DNA of 64,000 nucleotides from Sporomusa acidovorans. GTDB lineage: Bacteria; Bacillota; Negativicutes; Sporomusales; Sporomusaceae. Both the position numbers and the translations under genes were made by a program. Location: the NCBI RefSeq assembly GCF_002257695.2, contig NZ_CP155571.1. The stretch is one strand, 5' to 3'. Shown in pieces: positions 23,503 to 31,714 of the stretch; position 1 is the stretch's first letter; each line of letters begins with the position of its first letter. The notes under the pieces were generated by a model, which was given only the letters and a program-made list of their open reading frames with translations, did no database searches and had not been told where the DNA came from.

Positions 23503-23919
23503 GTGATCCGTGTGATAATAAAAAAGCAGCAAGGTTATTTTTATATAGATGCGGTCATTGCCATAGCTATTTTGGCTGTTGCCTTGGTTTCCACTGCGGG
23601 CATGTTTTTTTCTTCAACAAAAGCGAGTGCCAGTGCTGCGCATTATACGGCAGCTACGAACATTGGCAGACAGCAAATGGAGTTCCTGAAAAAGTGGAAA
23701 GCAAGCGATTGGAGTGACCCCAATCTTCCTAGCACGCTTCCATGGCAGGGTGATTTTAATGATTTAATTGTTAATAAAATGGCCTTTGAGGTTAAAACAG
23801 ACGTTATTCAGCTAAACGCAATTGACCCCAGTTTAATTCAGGTAAATGTCGTGGTTTCCTGGCGGGAGGCCGAAGGGGTAAAAACTATTCAATTTACTAC
23901 TTTTTTCTCGAAGGCGTAG
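23503..23919 (+). CDS. Minor pseudopilin, PilV/GspI-like
   Basis: A 138-residue prepilin-like protein starting at GTG. The leader MIRVIIKKQQG is followed by YFYIDAVIAIAILAVALVST, a type IV pilin helix, but position 5 of the mature chain is Asp instead of the near-universal Glu and position 1 is Tyr instead of Phe. It still has the hydrophobic helix and a C-terminal domain (VNVVVSWREAEGVKTIQFTT) like PilV/GspI proteins. It starts 15 bases after the FimT-like gene, so the set is one transcription unit. Confidence 0.8.
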   Translation: MIRVIIKKQQGYFYIDAVIAIAILAVALVSTAGMFFSSTKASASAAHYTAATNIGRQQMEFLKKWKASDWSDPNLPSTLPWQGDFNDLIVNKMAFEVKTDVIQLNAIDPSLIQVNVVVSWREAEGVKTIQFTTFFSKA

Positions 23920-23945
23920 TTTGTCATTATGTATCAGGAGGAGCT

Positions 23946-24482
23946 ATGAATTTAGTCAGAATCATAGCCAATAGGAAGGGGTTCACTCTTGTAGAATTGA
24001 TCATCGGTATGGGGCTAACCATGTTACTGACATCAGTTCTTGTCATTAGCGTAGCAAACTCATTAACTGTTTGGCAGGCAGGAAAGAACCGCAGTGAAAT
24101 TGAACAAACTGCACGCTATGTGTTAGATACAATGGCGCGGGAAATACGTTATGCCAATACGATTAACATAAACTCGAAATCATCCATAACGCTTACCCAA
24201 TTTAGTCCCAGGACGAATAAGGTTCAAGAAAAGATTACATTTAGGTATGGCAGTAGTGAATCGAAAACGATTTATAAAATTACCGATAAGACGGCATCCG
24301 GCGGCGGTATTGGCACGAATCCGTTAACTCCCGCGGTAATCAAGAATTTAGAATTCCAAGCGGCGCCAGCCGCTGACCATAATGAGGTTACCATAGTTCT
24401 ACAGGCAAGCGGCTATCGGGGGGACATTTTGGAATACCGTTCATCAGTAAGATGTCTTAATGTATTATTCGTTAATGAGTAG
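23946..24482 (+). CDS. Minor pseudopilin, PilW/GspJ-like
   Basis: A 178-residue prepilin-like protein with leader MNLVRIIANRKG and mature start FTLVELIIGMGLTMLLTSVL, Glu at position 5. The domain after the helix begins QTARYVLDTMAREIRYAN, the usual PilW/GspJ helix-extension motif, then a beta-rich part. AGGAGGAGC precedes the ATG. It is placed between the PilV-like and PilX-like genes, the usual order of minor pilin operons. Confidence 0.85.
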   Translation: MNLVRIIANRKGFTLVELIIGMGLTMLLTSVLVISVANSLTVWQAGKNRSEIEQTARYVLDTMAREIRYANTININSKSSITLTQFSPRTNKVQEKITFRYGSSESKTIYKITDKTASGGGIGTNPLTPAVIKNLEFQAAPAADHNEVTIVLQASGYRGDILEYRSSVRCLNVLFVNE

Positions 24483-24494
24483 GTGGTGGCCCCT

Positions 24495-25553
24495 ATGTTT
24501 ACCAGTCAACGAGGAGCCGCTGCACTAATGGCTATTCTGGTCATGACCTTATTGCTGGTTATTGGTAGCGGTTTGGCAAGATTAAGCTTGACAGATGTGG
24601 GAACCGCCGGGAATTATCGGGATGGCCTGGCGGCTCAGTATTTGGCAGAGGCTGGTGCCAAACGGGCGCTTAGTGAAATTAGAAGATCTGAGACAGGAGA
24701 ATGGCCCGGCGAAACTAGAGAATTTGATATGGGTAATTATGAGGTTAAAGCCAATTATGAGGTTAAGCCGGTTGTAAATCAAGGCATGTACCGGATCATC
24801 ACCGCAATCGGTACCGTTAATCGCGCGACGAGGACTGTAGTTGTTACAGTGACGTCTGACTCCCCTTTTCACTATGCTGCTTTTTCCGGGAAGCATATGC
24901 GGTTATCAGGCGTAGCTGTCGATGGGGACATTGGGAGTAATGGCGACATTACACTTACTGGGGGGAAGATTACGGGCAGGGCTGATGCGACAGGTGAGAT
25001 TTATGCCTATGATGTTGATGCGGCTAGGCTAAACCCGGGTGTTTCCCCCAAGGATTTGCCTCCTTTTACCTCGCAGATAAGACAAAATTATAAAGCAATA
25101 GGTAAAATGGCAAATATCCGCGAAGATGATTCGCAAAGGTATGTTACCTGGGGGGATTTTAGCAATCTTAATAAAAATGTATTTTATGTTGAAGCACAAT
25201 ATCCGCTATTATTGGCGACCGGGCATATAACGGGGCCGGGGGTTATTTATTGCACCGAAGAAATACGGATAGCAGGTGCGACAATTTCTAATAATGTAGC
25301 CTTGATATCAGAAAAAAATATTAAAATTTCTGAAGGGATTATGGATAAATCCTTGCTAATTGCAGGCGGCGATGTGGAAATTAACATAGCGGATTATCGT
25401 GGCGGCACTATTGCTTACGGTAATTTATCTATAGCCGGGAATGGCTATGGAGATCCAAAATTAGAGGCGGCAGAGATCTTGAATAATGCCTATTTACCTT
25501 TTGCCTGGGCTTCTGGTAAAATTCAAATAATGGCGTGGAATTCACATGAATAA
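24495..25553 (+). CDS. PilX-like pilus assembly protein
   Basis: A 352-residue protein whose N-terminus (SQRGAAALMAILVMTLLLVI) is a PilX_N-type segment: Gly then a hydrophobic helix without the pilin Glu. A polymer-like soluble domain follows with YLAEAGAKRALSEIR, a family motif of PilX/GspK proteins, then a long beta-rich C-terminal part with repeated turns (GVAVDGDIGSNGDITLTG, and ISNNVALISEKNIKISEG) that suggest a right-handed beta-helix. The ATG at 24495 has AGGTGG before it; upstream in-frame GTGs overlap the previous stop. The beta-helix tail is longer than in typical PilX and may be the tip adhesin. Confidence 0.78.
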   Translation: MFTSQRGAAALMAILVMTLLLVIGSGLARLSLTDVGTAGNYRDGLAAQYLAEAGAKRALSEIRRSETGEWPGETREFDMGNYEVKANYEVKPVVNQGMYRIITAIGTVNRATRTVVVTVTSDSPFHYAAFSGKHMRLSGVAVDGDIGSNGDITLTGGKITGRADATGEIYAYDVDAARLNPGVSPKDLPPFTSQIRQNYKAIGKMANIREDDSQRYVTWGDFSNLNKNVFYVEAQYPLLLATGHITGPGVIYCTEEIRIAGATISNNVALISEKNIKISEGIMDKSLLIAGGDVEINIADYRGGTIAYGNLSIAGNGYGDPKLEAAEILNNAYLPFAWASGKIQIMAWNSHE

Positions 25554-25568
25554 TTGGGAGGTATCATC

Positions 25569-25847
25569 GTGCAATTAAAAAACTACATGGAAGATTTAGT
25601 CTGGCAGCGTTTAGATGAAGTTATGGTAGCAAATCCACAAGCGTGTAATTGTGAAAATTGCCGGTATGACATTGCGGCGTTGGCACTTAATTTTTTGCCG
25701 CCGCGTTATGTTGTTACCGATACAGGGGAGACGTATACAAGAATTAAGGCCTTGGAAAGTCAATTTAATATTGATATTGTAACAGCTATTACTCATGCCT
25801 TGCAGATAGTGAGCAGCAAACCCCATCACTATGCGGGCAAGAATTAG
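25569..25847 (+). CDS. comFB: ComFB family protein
   Basis: A 92-residue cytosolic protein starting at GTG (25569) behind GGGAGG. It has LKNYMEDLVWQRLDEVM at the start, then NPQACNCENCRYDIAALALN with clustered Cys and a PPRYVV segment, the full ComFB pattern. ComFB proteins were named for competence genes; more recent work on cyanobacterial members describes cyclic dinucleotide (c-di-GMP) binding. Here it overlaps pilM by 17 bases, so it is translated with the pilus machinery and may couple pilus function to a nucleotide signal. Confidence 0.88.
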   Translation: MQLKNYMEDLVWQRLDEVMVANPQACNCENCRYDIAALALNFLPPRYVVTDTGETYTRIKALESQFNIDIVTAITHALQIVSSKPHHYAGKN

Positions 25848-26931
25848 CCAAATTAAAGCAGTTGTTAGCAGAGTTTTTCGGCGGCAGCCGGCTACTACTG
25901 TGGGGCTGGATATTGGTTCAGGATCAATTAAGGTTGCCGAAGTGGGGTGGAATCAGAACCAACCTGAACTTAGGGCGGCCGGCATCATAGAACTGCCGGT
26001 AAATACTTTTAAAGACGGTTATATAGTAAATGAACCCTTGCTGCTGGAAGCGCTGCGACAAATATTGACAATAAGTGGTGTAACAAGTAAAAATGTAGTA
26101 CTGTCATTACGGGGACAGGCCTTGGTTATTCGGGAATTATTATTTCCGGATATGAGTGTTGAAGAATTGCAGCAGGCGATAAAATGGGATCTTGATAAGT
26201 ATGTGACAACGGCAAATGCAAGTGATTATTATTTTGACTTTGCCACCATCGAGGCAAGTAAGGATACTCACGAGATTAGAGTATTATTGGTTGCCGCACC
26301 TTTAGCAATGATAACCGGTTTGGTGAGTTTAGCCAGAAAGCTTGGGTTAAAGCCTTTGGCTGTAGATATTGAGCCGCTGGCTTTGCAGCGAACTATGGAG
26401 CAGGCAAGCAACGTTATTATTATCGATATAGGTGCGGAATTTTGTCAGGTAAACTTATTTCAACAAGGATCTCCACTCGTTTCACGTCTTATTCCCCTTG
26501 GTGGCAATCGTTATACGGAAACGATTATGCGAGAATTGAAACTTAACTTTGCAGAAGCTGAACGGCTCAAGCAACAAAAAGAATTATTAGTCGCTGACAA
26601 TCAAGCGGATGAGAGGTTAGCTTATCTTCAGCAATCATTACAGCTGTTAATCGAAGAACTGGCGCGTGAGGTTCGTCGTACGGTTGATTATTACCAAATG
26701 CAAAATCGTAATGCTATTATTGAAAAAATAATTTTAACCGGTGGCGGGACTAAGCTGAGTAATTTGGCATTTACATTAACGCAACAATTGCCTGACATTC
26801 CAGTAATTATCCACACGCCGTTACTGTCATTGCCAATATCGCCTTCCCTTGATGATAAATGGCTTAAACGGATAGAACTGCAAATAGCGGTAGCTGTTGG
26901 GCTGGCATTGCGACGAGGTGGCGATGGTTAA
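25831..26931 (+). CDS. pilM: Type IV pilus inner-membrane assembly protein PilM
   Basis: Actin-like ATPase-fold cytosolic protein that binds the PilN N-terminus. At 366 residues it shows the phosphate-1 motif TVGLDIGSGSIKVAEV, the phosphate-2 block VIIIDIGAEFCQVNLF, and the adenosine motif ILTGGGTKLSNL. The start overlaps comFB. The stop shares its last base with the start of pilN (TAATG), so translation is coupled. Confidence 0.94.
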   Translation: MRARISQIKAVVSRVFRRQPATTVGLDIGSGSIKVAEVGWNQNQPELRAAGIIELPVNTFKDGYIVNEPLLLEALRQILTISGVTSKNVVLSLRGQALVIRELLFPDMSVEELQQAIKWDLDKYVTTANASDYYFDFATIEASKDTHEIRVLLVAAPLAMITGLVSLARKLGLKPLAVDIEPLALQRTMEQASNVIIIDIGAEFCQVNLFQQGSPLVSRLIPLGGNRYTETIMRELKLNFAEAERLKQQKELLVADNQADERLAYLQQSLQLLIEELAREVRRTVDYYQMQNRNAIIEKIILTGGGTKLSNLAFTLTQQLPDIPVIIHTPLLSLPISPSLDDKWLKRIELQIAVAVGLALRRGGDG

Positions 26932-27473
26932 TGGCTGTTCAGATTAATTTATTGCCGCCGGAAGAGCGGCAATCGCTGGGAGCGTTAACTGGATTAATCG
27001 TCTTGATTATCCTAGTTGCAGTCGCGGCAGCGACTGTTTTCAGCTATAATTTATATACCATTTACCGGTTGGAAAGGGAACTGACAGTGATACAACAGCA
27101 ATTTTCCTTGCTACGGCCTACTCAGGAAAAAATGCTCTGGGCCAATGGTCAGAATCAGTTAGTGGCCAATAAGAATGCATTTTTGGTGAACCTTACGGCT
27201 GAACGCAAATCCTGGTACGCCATCCTTACTCGCTTGGGAGTCGTTACTCCGCCGCAAATTTGGTTAATTGAGGTAGAAAGCAGCGATAAAGGTGCATTAA
27301 AAATAAAGGGCAATGCATTGACGTATCCGGATTTGGCAGGCTTTATACAACTGCTTGAACAAGAGGAACAAGTAACTGCGCCGCAATTAATTCAGGCTGA
27401 ACAGGAGCCGGCATTAGGGGTTATTAGATTTGAACTGAGTGTAAAAACTAAGGGGAGCAGCCATGAAACTTAA
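26931..27473 (+). CDS. pilN: Type IV pilus inner-membrane protein PilN
   Basis: Bitopic protein linking PilM in the cytoplasm to PilO and PilP in the periplasm. The 180-residue sequence opens with INLLPPEERQ, the short motif that docks on PilM, then has one membrane helix at about 18-42 and a coiled-coil-plus-domain periplasmic part. Start and stop overlap pilM and pilO. Confidence 0.92.
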   Translation: MAVQINLLPPEERQSLGALTGLIVLIILVAVAAATVFSYNLYTIYRLERELTVIQQQFSLLRPTQEKMLWANGQNQLVANKNAFLVNLTAERKSWYAILTRLGVVTPPQIWLIEVESSDKGALKIKGNALTYPDLAGFIQLLEQEEQVTAPQLIQAEQEPALGVIRFELSVKTKGSSHET

Positions 27474-28038
27474 TAGGACCTCATTATCCATATGGCACAA
27501 ACTCCTCCTCGTTCTTGCCGGTTTATTTATTTTCATTTTTTTATTTTACACCTATGTACTTGAGCCGCAAAGAATACGAATAAGTGAACTATTCGCCGCG
27601 GAACAGGATATAAGGCAAAAAAACGCCGTTATCCAGGAATTCGCCAGAAAAAACCCAGACACAGAAAAGTATTTGGACGAGGTGAGAAAAAGGGTATCAT
27701 TAGTAAATGTTATGATTCCTGATCAGACAGATCTCAGTAGTTTTCTTATTCAGCTCGAACAGGCGGCAACTGCCTGCGGATTGCAGCTAAATGAAGTAAA
27801 ACATGGCCAAATTATAATAAAAACAGGTTATCAGGAAATCCCAGTCGAAATAATGCTTAGGGGATCATTTGCCCAGACACTGGCTTTTTTGCAAAAGCTT
27901 GAAACGATGGCGAGATTTAATACTGTCAGCCATATTAGCATTCAATCCCGTCAAGGTGTATTGGAGAGTAAGTTAAATTTGGTGATCTACAGTCATGGCG
28001 TGCCTGCCAGAGTTCAGGCCCAGCCTGCAAAAAGGTAA
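27463..28038 (+). CDS. pilO: Type IV pilus inner-membrane protein PilO
   Basis: Partner of PilN. The 191-residue protein has a short cytoplasmic start, one membrane helix at about 13-32, a coiled-coil stretch (residues 45-85) and a ferredoxin-like periplasmic domain with LIQLEQAATACGLQLNEV and the PVEIMLRGSFAQTLAFLQKL block typical of PilO. The ATG overlaps the end of pilN by 11 bases. Confidence 0.92.
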   Translation: MKLNRTSLSIWHKLLLVLAGLFIFIFLFYTYVLEPQRIRISELFAAEQDIRQKNAVIQEFARKNPDTEKYLDEVRKRVSLVNVMIPDQTDLSSFLIQLEQAATACGLQLNEVKHGQIIIKTGYQEIPVEIMLRGSFAQTLAFLQKLETMARFNTVSHISIQSRQGVLESKLNLVIYSHGVPARVQAQPAKR

Positions 28039-28055
28039 TGTAAAGAGGTGGATTT

Positions 28056-29225
28056 ATGTTAAGGTTTATGACTGCCGGGGAGTCGCATGGTCCGGCACTT
28101 ACAGCAATTCTTGAAGGTTTACCGGCAGGTATCACAGTTGATCTTAAGCAAATTAACACAGATCTGGCCCGGCGTCAGCAGGGATTTGGCCGCGGAGGCC
28201 GGATGTTAATTGAAAAAGACAAAGCTGAAATCATGTCAGGCGTTCGGTTTGGGCAGACGCTAGGCAGTCCCGTAACATTACAGATCAGTAATAGGGATTG
28301 GGCGAATTGGCAGGAACGTATGTCCCAGTTTGGCAAGCCTGCCGGCAGTATGATAACAGCGCCTCGCCCGGGACATGCCGATTTACCGGGAATATTAAAG
28401 TACGGCCGGAATGATGTCCGGGACATATTGGAACGTGCTAGTGCACGGGAAACAGCCGCAAGAGTGGCTGTCGGGGCAGTGTGTAAAGAGCTGTTGGCTG
28501 CTGTTGATATTAAGATCGGTTCTTATGTAGTCAATATTGGCGGCGTCAATGCTCAGGCAGTACCGGAAAGTTATGAAGATCTGCTGAAGCGGCGGCAACA
28601 GTCTGAACTGGGGTGCATTGACCCCGAGGCTGAAACTAAGATGAAAGCTGTGATTATAGAGGCCAAAGAGCAGGGCGATTCCCTTGGCGGCATATTTGAG
28701 GTCGTGGCTTATGGAGCAATGCCCGGGCTGGGGAGCCATGTTCAATGGGATCGGCGATTGGATACAAAATTAGCCGGGGCCTTGATGTCTATTCAGGCGA
28801 TTAAGGGAGTTGAGTTAGGAGCCGGATTTGCCTGTGCGAATCTTCCCGGCAGCCAGATTCATGATGAAATTTATTATGACAGCAATCGCGGGTATTGCCA
28901 CCATACCAATAATGCCGGCGGCATTGAAGGCGGTATAACCAACGGGGAGCCTATTATCGTTCGGGCAGCCATGAAACCCATTCCTACACTTATGAAACCC
29001 CTATTATCTATTGATATTTCGTCAAAAGAACCACTTAAGGCAAATACGGAACGCAGTGACGTATGTGCCGTGACGGCGGCGGCAGTTGTCGGCGAAGCCA
29101 TGGCCGCGTTCGTGCTGGCAGACGCCTTGGTGGAAAAGTTTGGCGGAGATAGTATTGCTGAAATAATGAAGCGGGTTACAGAGTATCGGCAGTATGTCAG
29201 AAAAGGTTCGAGTGATTGTGGCTAA
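28056..29225 (+). CDS. aroC: Chorismate synthase
   Basis: FMN-dependent last step of the shikimate pathway. The 389-residue protein has all three signatures: GESHGPALTAILEGLPAG at the start, GRNDVRDILERASARETAAR in the middle, and RSDVCAVTAAAVVGEA near the end; RPGHADLPG and the active-site His are also intact. AAAGAGGTGG precedes the start. It is inserted between pilO and pilP, and the next gene begins inside its last 10 codons, so it is part of the pil transcription unit. Confidence 0.96.
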   Translation: MLRFMTAGESHGPALTAILEGLPAGITVDLKQINTDLARRQQGFGRGGRMLIEKDKAEIMSGVRFGQTLGSPVTLQISNRDWANWQERMSQFGKPAGSMITAPRPGHADLPGILKYGRNDVRDILERASARETAARVAVGAVCKELLAAVDIKIGSYVVNIGGVNAQAVPESYEDLLKRRQQSELGCIDPEAETKMKAVIIEAKEQGDSLGGIFEVVAYGAMPGLGSHVQWDRRLDTKLAGALMSIQAIKGVELGAGFACANLPGSQIHDEIYYDSNRGYCHHTNNAGGIEGGITNGEPIIVRAAMKPIPTLMKPLLSIDISSKEPLKANTERSDVCAVTAAAVVGEAMAAFVLADALVEKFGGDSIAEIMKRVTEYRQYVRKGSSDCG

Positions 29226-29772
29226 CTTTTTTGCCGGTTTCGTGGAGCAATGTAAAAAACTGACGACCGAAAAACAGAGATATGGGCTTGTTTGCACAGC
29301 TGGTTTGTTACTTATTGCCGTTGTGATAATGATTACGGGCTCACCCACTTCCCAGCAGGCGGCTTATGTGCAGTCGGAGCGGGAGGCGCATTCAGCAGAT
29401 CAACAGCGTTATCAGGAATTTATACCGGCACCATCCAGCGGGATTCGGGATCCCTTTTCTGCGCCGGATAGCTTTACAGTAAAGCAAAAACAGGAAAAAG
29501 AATCTGCGAATCTACCTGCAATTGCTTCTTCGGAAAAATTGCCGGCTACGCCCCCGCTGCAGGAAAAAGCGCCTACGAATGACGAACTGCCGGTACTTAT
29601 AGGTACTATCCGGGATAGTAAAACACAATTGGCGATTCTTTTATATAAAGGGACCAGTCGATCATACCGTGTCGGCCAAAAAGTAGGTGTATACCAATTG
29701 GAGGAAATTTCCGATAAATCGGCGGTTATCCGGGGGGGGCAGGGAGAACGGGTCTTACAAGTAAGAAGGTGA
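29194..29772 (+). CDS. pilP: PilP-like type IV pilus protein
   Basis: A 192-residue bitopic protein in the place of PilP. A cytoplasmic segment of about 30 residues precedes one membrane helix (LVCTAGLLLIAVVIMITG), then a Pro/Glu/Lys-rich linker (residues 75-125) with RDPFSAPD, and a small C-terminal domain (VLIGTIRDSKTQLAIL...YRVGQKVGVYQLEEI...VIRGGQGERVLQV) typical of PilP and GspC domains that contact the secretin. Proteobacterial PilP is a lipoprotein; this one uses a membrane helix. Start overlaps aroC. Confidence 0.8.
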   Translation: MSEKVRVIVANFFAGFVEQCKKLTTEKQRYGLVCTAGLLLIAVVIMITGSPTSQQAAYVQSEREAHSADQQRYQEFIPAPSSGIRDPFSAPDSFTVKQKQEKESANLPAIASSEKLPATPPLQEKAPTNDELPVLIGTIRDSKTQLAILLYKGTSRSYRVGQKVGVYQLEEISDKSAVIRGGQGERVLQVRR

Positions 29773-29779
29773 TAGTCGC

Positions 29780-31159
29780 ATGCAGGTACCAATTGTACGT
29801 TTTGTTTTAGCTTTACTACTAGCTGTTAGTGTATGTCTAACTGCTTTAGCTAATCAGTCGTTAGTGACCATGAATGTGGTAAATGGGGAAGTGCGCGACG
29901 TATTAACGGCATTGGCCGAGATTGGCCATGTTAACCTTGTTGTTGATGATTCGGTGACTGGCGGCATTACCATTCAGTTTAATAACGTTTTGTGGGAGAC
30001 GGCATTGGAACTTGTGGCTCAAACCAAAGGGCTGGCGTATCATCATGTTAATAATGTCCTGATAGTGGGGAATCCTGAGCAAATCGGCCGGAGTTTCGGC
30101 AATGTGCATTTATTTAAATTAAAGTATATCAATCCCGATGCTCTACACGATACGGCCTTGTCAATTTTATTCGGCGAAACAAAAGGCGAAAAAAAGTTGG
30201 AATCAACTCAGGCCAATGATCAGCGCGATTTGGCTACTCCCAAAACGAACGGCAATTTTGCAAGAAAAGATCAGCAGAAGGCGAGTCAAAAGTCCACAGT
30301 GTTAGATCGTTTGACAATTGATTATGCAACGAATTCCCTGATTTTATACGGTACTATGCGGGAAGCTGAAAAAATTCAGAATTTGTTGGATAAAATTGAT
30401 ATACCTTACCAGCAAATTATCCTAGAGGCTGAAGTAGTGGCAATAAACAGGGAAGACGTAAAAAACATAGGGATTGAATGGAGTTGGGCCAATACGCCGC
30501 AGTATGCGGAAGTAACTCCGCCTAAGGTTACGGCGCTGCAAAATGACGCCGGTGAGATAGTCGGGCAAAATGTGGAACCCGGAAAGGTAACCCGTGAATC
30601 GCGCAGTGGCGTTATTCAGTATGGACGCACCCCGGAAGGCTATCCCTACGAATTTTATTATCAGGCGCAGATTAATGCGCTCGTCAGCAAAGGCGATGCC
30701 AAAATACTGGCCAAGCCCAAAATTACGACGATTGACGGTAAGGAAGCGCAGATATTAATTGGTGACCGGATACCGGTCATTGAAGATGTAGTTACGAACG
30801 GCAAGACCACGACAACGACCAAATACGTTTTAGCCGGCATTAAGCTTAATTATACGCCGCGTATTAACACAGAAGGGCAGATTACCGCAACAGTTCATAC
30901 TGAGGTAAGCAGCCCGACTTTGGTCACCGAAATGAAAGCTTACCGAATAACCACGCGGGAGGCGGAGACTACCGTGCGGCTGAAAGATGGTGAAACCATG
31001 GTTATTGGTGGCTTGATAGGCTCTCAGGACAGTCATTCGCATAAGGCAGTTCCTTTTTTAAGTAAACTGCCAATTATCGGAGCTTTATTTAAAAATTCAA
31101 ATAACACAAAAACAGATACAGAAGTCATTATTTTTCTTACCCCTCGTATTGTAAAATAG
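29780..31159 (+). CDS. pilQ: Type IV pilus secretin
   Basis: Outer-membrane channel for the pilus; the clearest sign that the host is diderm. The 459-residue precursor has a signal peptide (to about ALA-N, residue 25), an STN/N0 domain (about 28-95), an N1 domain split by a charged low-complexity insert (residues 130-180), and a secretin domain from about 215: EAEVVAINREDVKNIGIEW, LAKPKITTIDGKEAQILIGDRIPVI, and VIGGLIGSQDSHSHKAVPFL with the GALF end. At 459 residues it is short for PilQ (no AMIN repeats). Confidence 0.95.
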   Translation: MQVPIVRFVLALLLAVSVCLTALANQSLVTMNVVNGEVRDVLTALAEIGHVNLVVDDSVTGGITIQFNNVLWETALELVAQTKGLAYHHVNNVLIVGNPEQIGRSFGNVHLFKLKYINPDALHDTALSILFGETKGEKKLESTQANDQRDLATPKTNGNFARKDQQKASQKSTVLDRLTIDYATNSLILYGTMREAEKIQNLLDKIDIPYQQIILEAEVVAINREDVKNIGIEWSWANTPQYAEVTPPKVTALQNDAGEIVGQNVEPGKVTRESRSGVIQYGRTPEGYPYEFYYQAQINALVSKGDAKILAKPKITTIDGKEAQILIGDRIPVIEDVVTNGKTTTTTKYVLAGIKLNYTPRINTEGQITATVHTEVSSPTLVTEMKAYRITTREAETTVRLKDGETMVIGGLIGSQDSHSHKAVPFLSKLPIIGALFKNSNNTKTDTEVIIFLTPRIVK

Positions 31160-31186
31160 TTACGATATAAGGCTTCGGAGGCATAA

Positions 31187-31714
31187 ATGAAAAATATAGT
31201 ATTAATTGGTTTTATGGGTACAGGTAAGACCAGTACCGGACGGCTGTTGGCGGGACGGCTTAACCGGCCTTTCATTGATATAGATAAAAAAATAGAGCAA
31301 GAAACAGGATTATCGATTAGTGACATCTTTCAGCTTTACGGAGAAGACCATTTTCGCCAGTTGGAACGTGAGGTTATTTCCCGGGTAGCGCGCTATACCA
31401 ATACAGTGATTGCCACTGGCGGCGGAGTGGTGCTAAAGCAGGAAAATATGATTAGACTGAAAAATACCGGAATTATTGTTTCACTTACGGCATCTTTGGA
31501 AACCATTCTAGAAAGAACGTCGCGGCGTGGGGTTCGTCCTTTGCTGGACTGTGAAGACCGAGCAGAACGGGTTGCTAAGCTTTTTCACGACAGGGCAAAT
31601 CTCTACATGAAGGCGGATTATACACTGGACACCACCTGTATGCCTCCGCACCAAGTGACGGAGAAGATTATTGCTTTATTGCGAGAAGGAGGACATTTGC
31701 GTGGCAGAAGTTAA
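31187..31714 (+). CDS. aroK: Shikimate kinase
   Basis: Phosphorylates shikimate. The 175-residue protein has the Walker A GFMGTGKTSTG, shikimate-binding DIDKKIE and GGGVV, the lid R in RGVRPLL. It lies 27 bases after pilQ and overlaps the aroB start by 14 bases. The order pilQ-aroK-aroB is the same as in gamma-proteobacteria. Confidence 0.96.
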   Translation: MKNIVLIGFMGTGKTSTGRLLAGRLNRPFIDIDKKIEQETGLSISDIFQLYGEDHFRQLEREVISRVARYTNTVIATGGGVVLKQENMIRLKNTGIIVSLTASLETILERTSRRGVRPLLDCEDRAERVAKLFHDRANLYMKADYTLDTTCMPPHQVTEKIIALLREGGHLRGRS

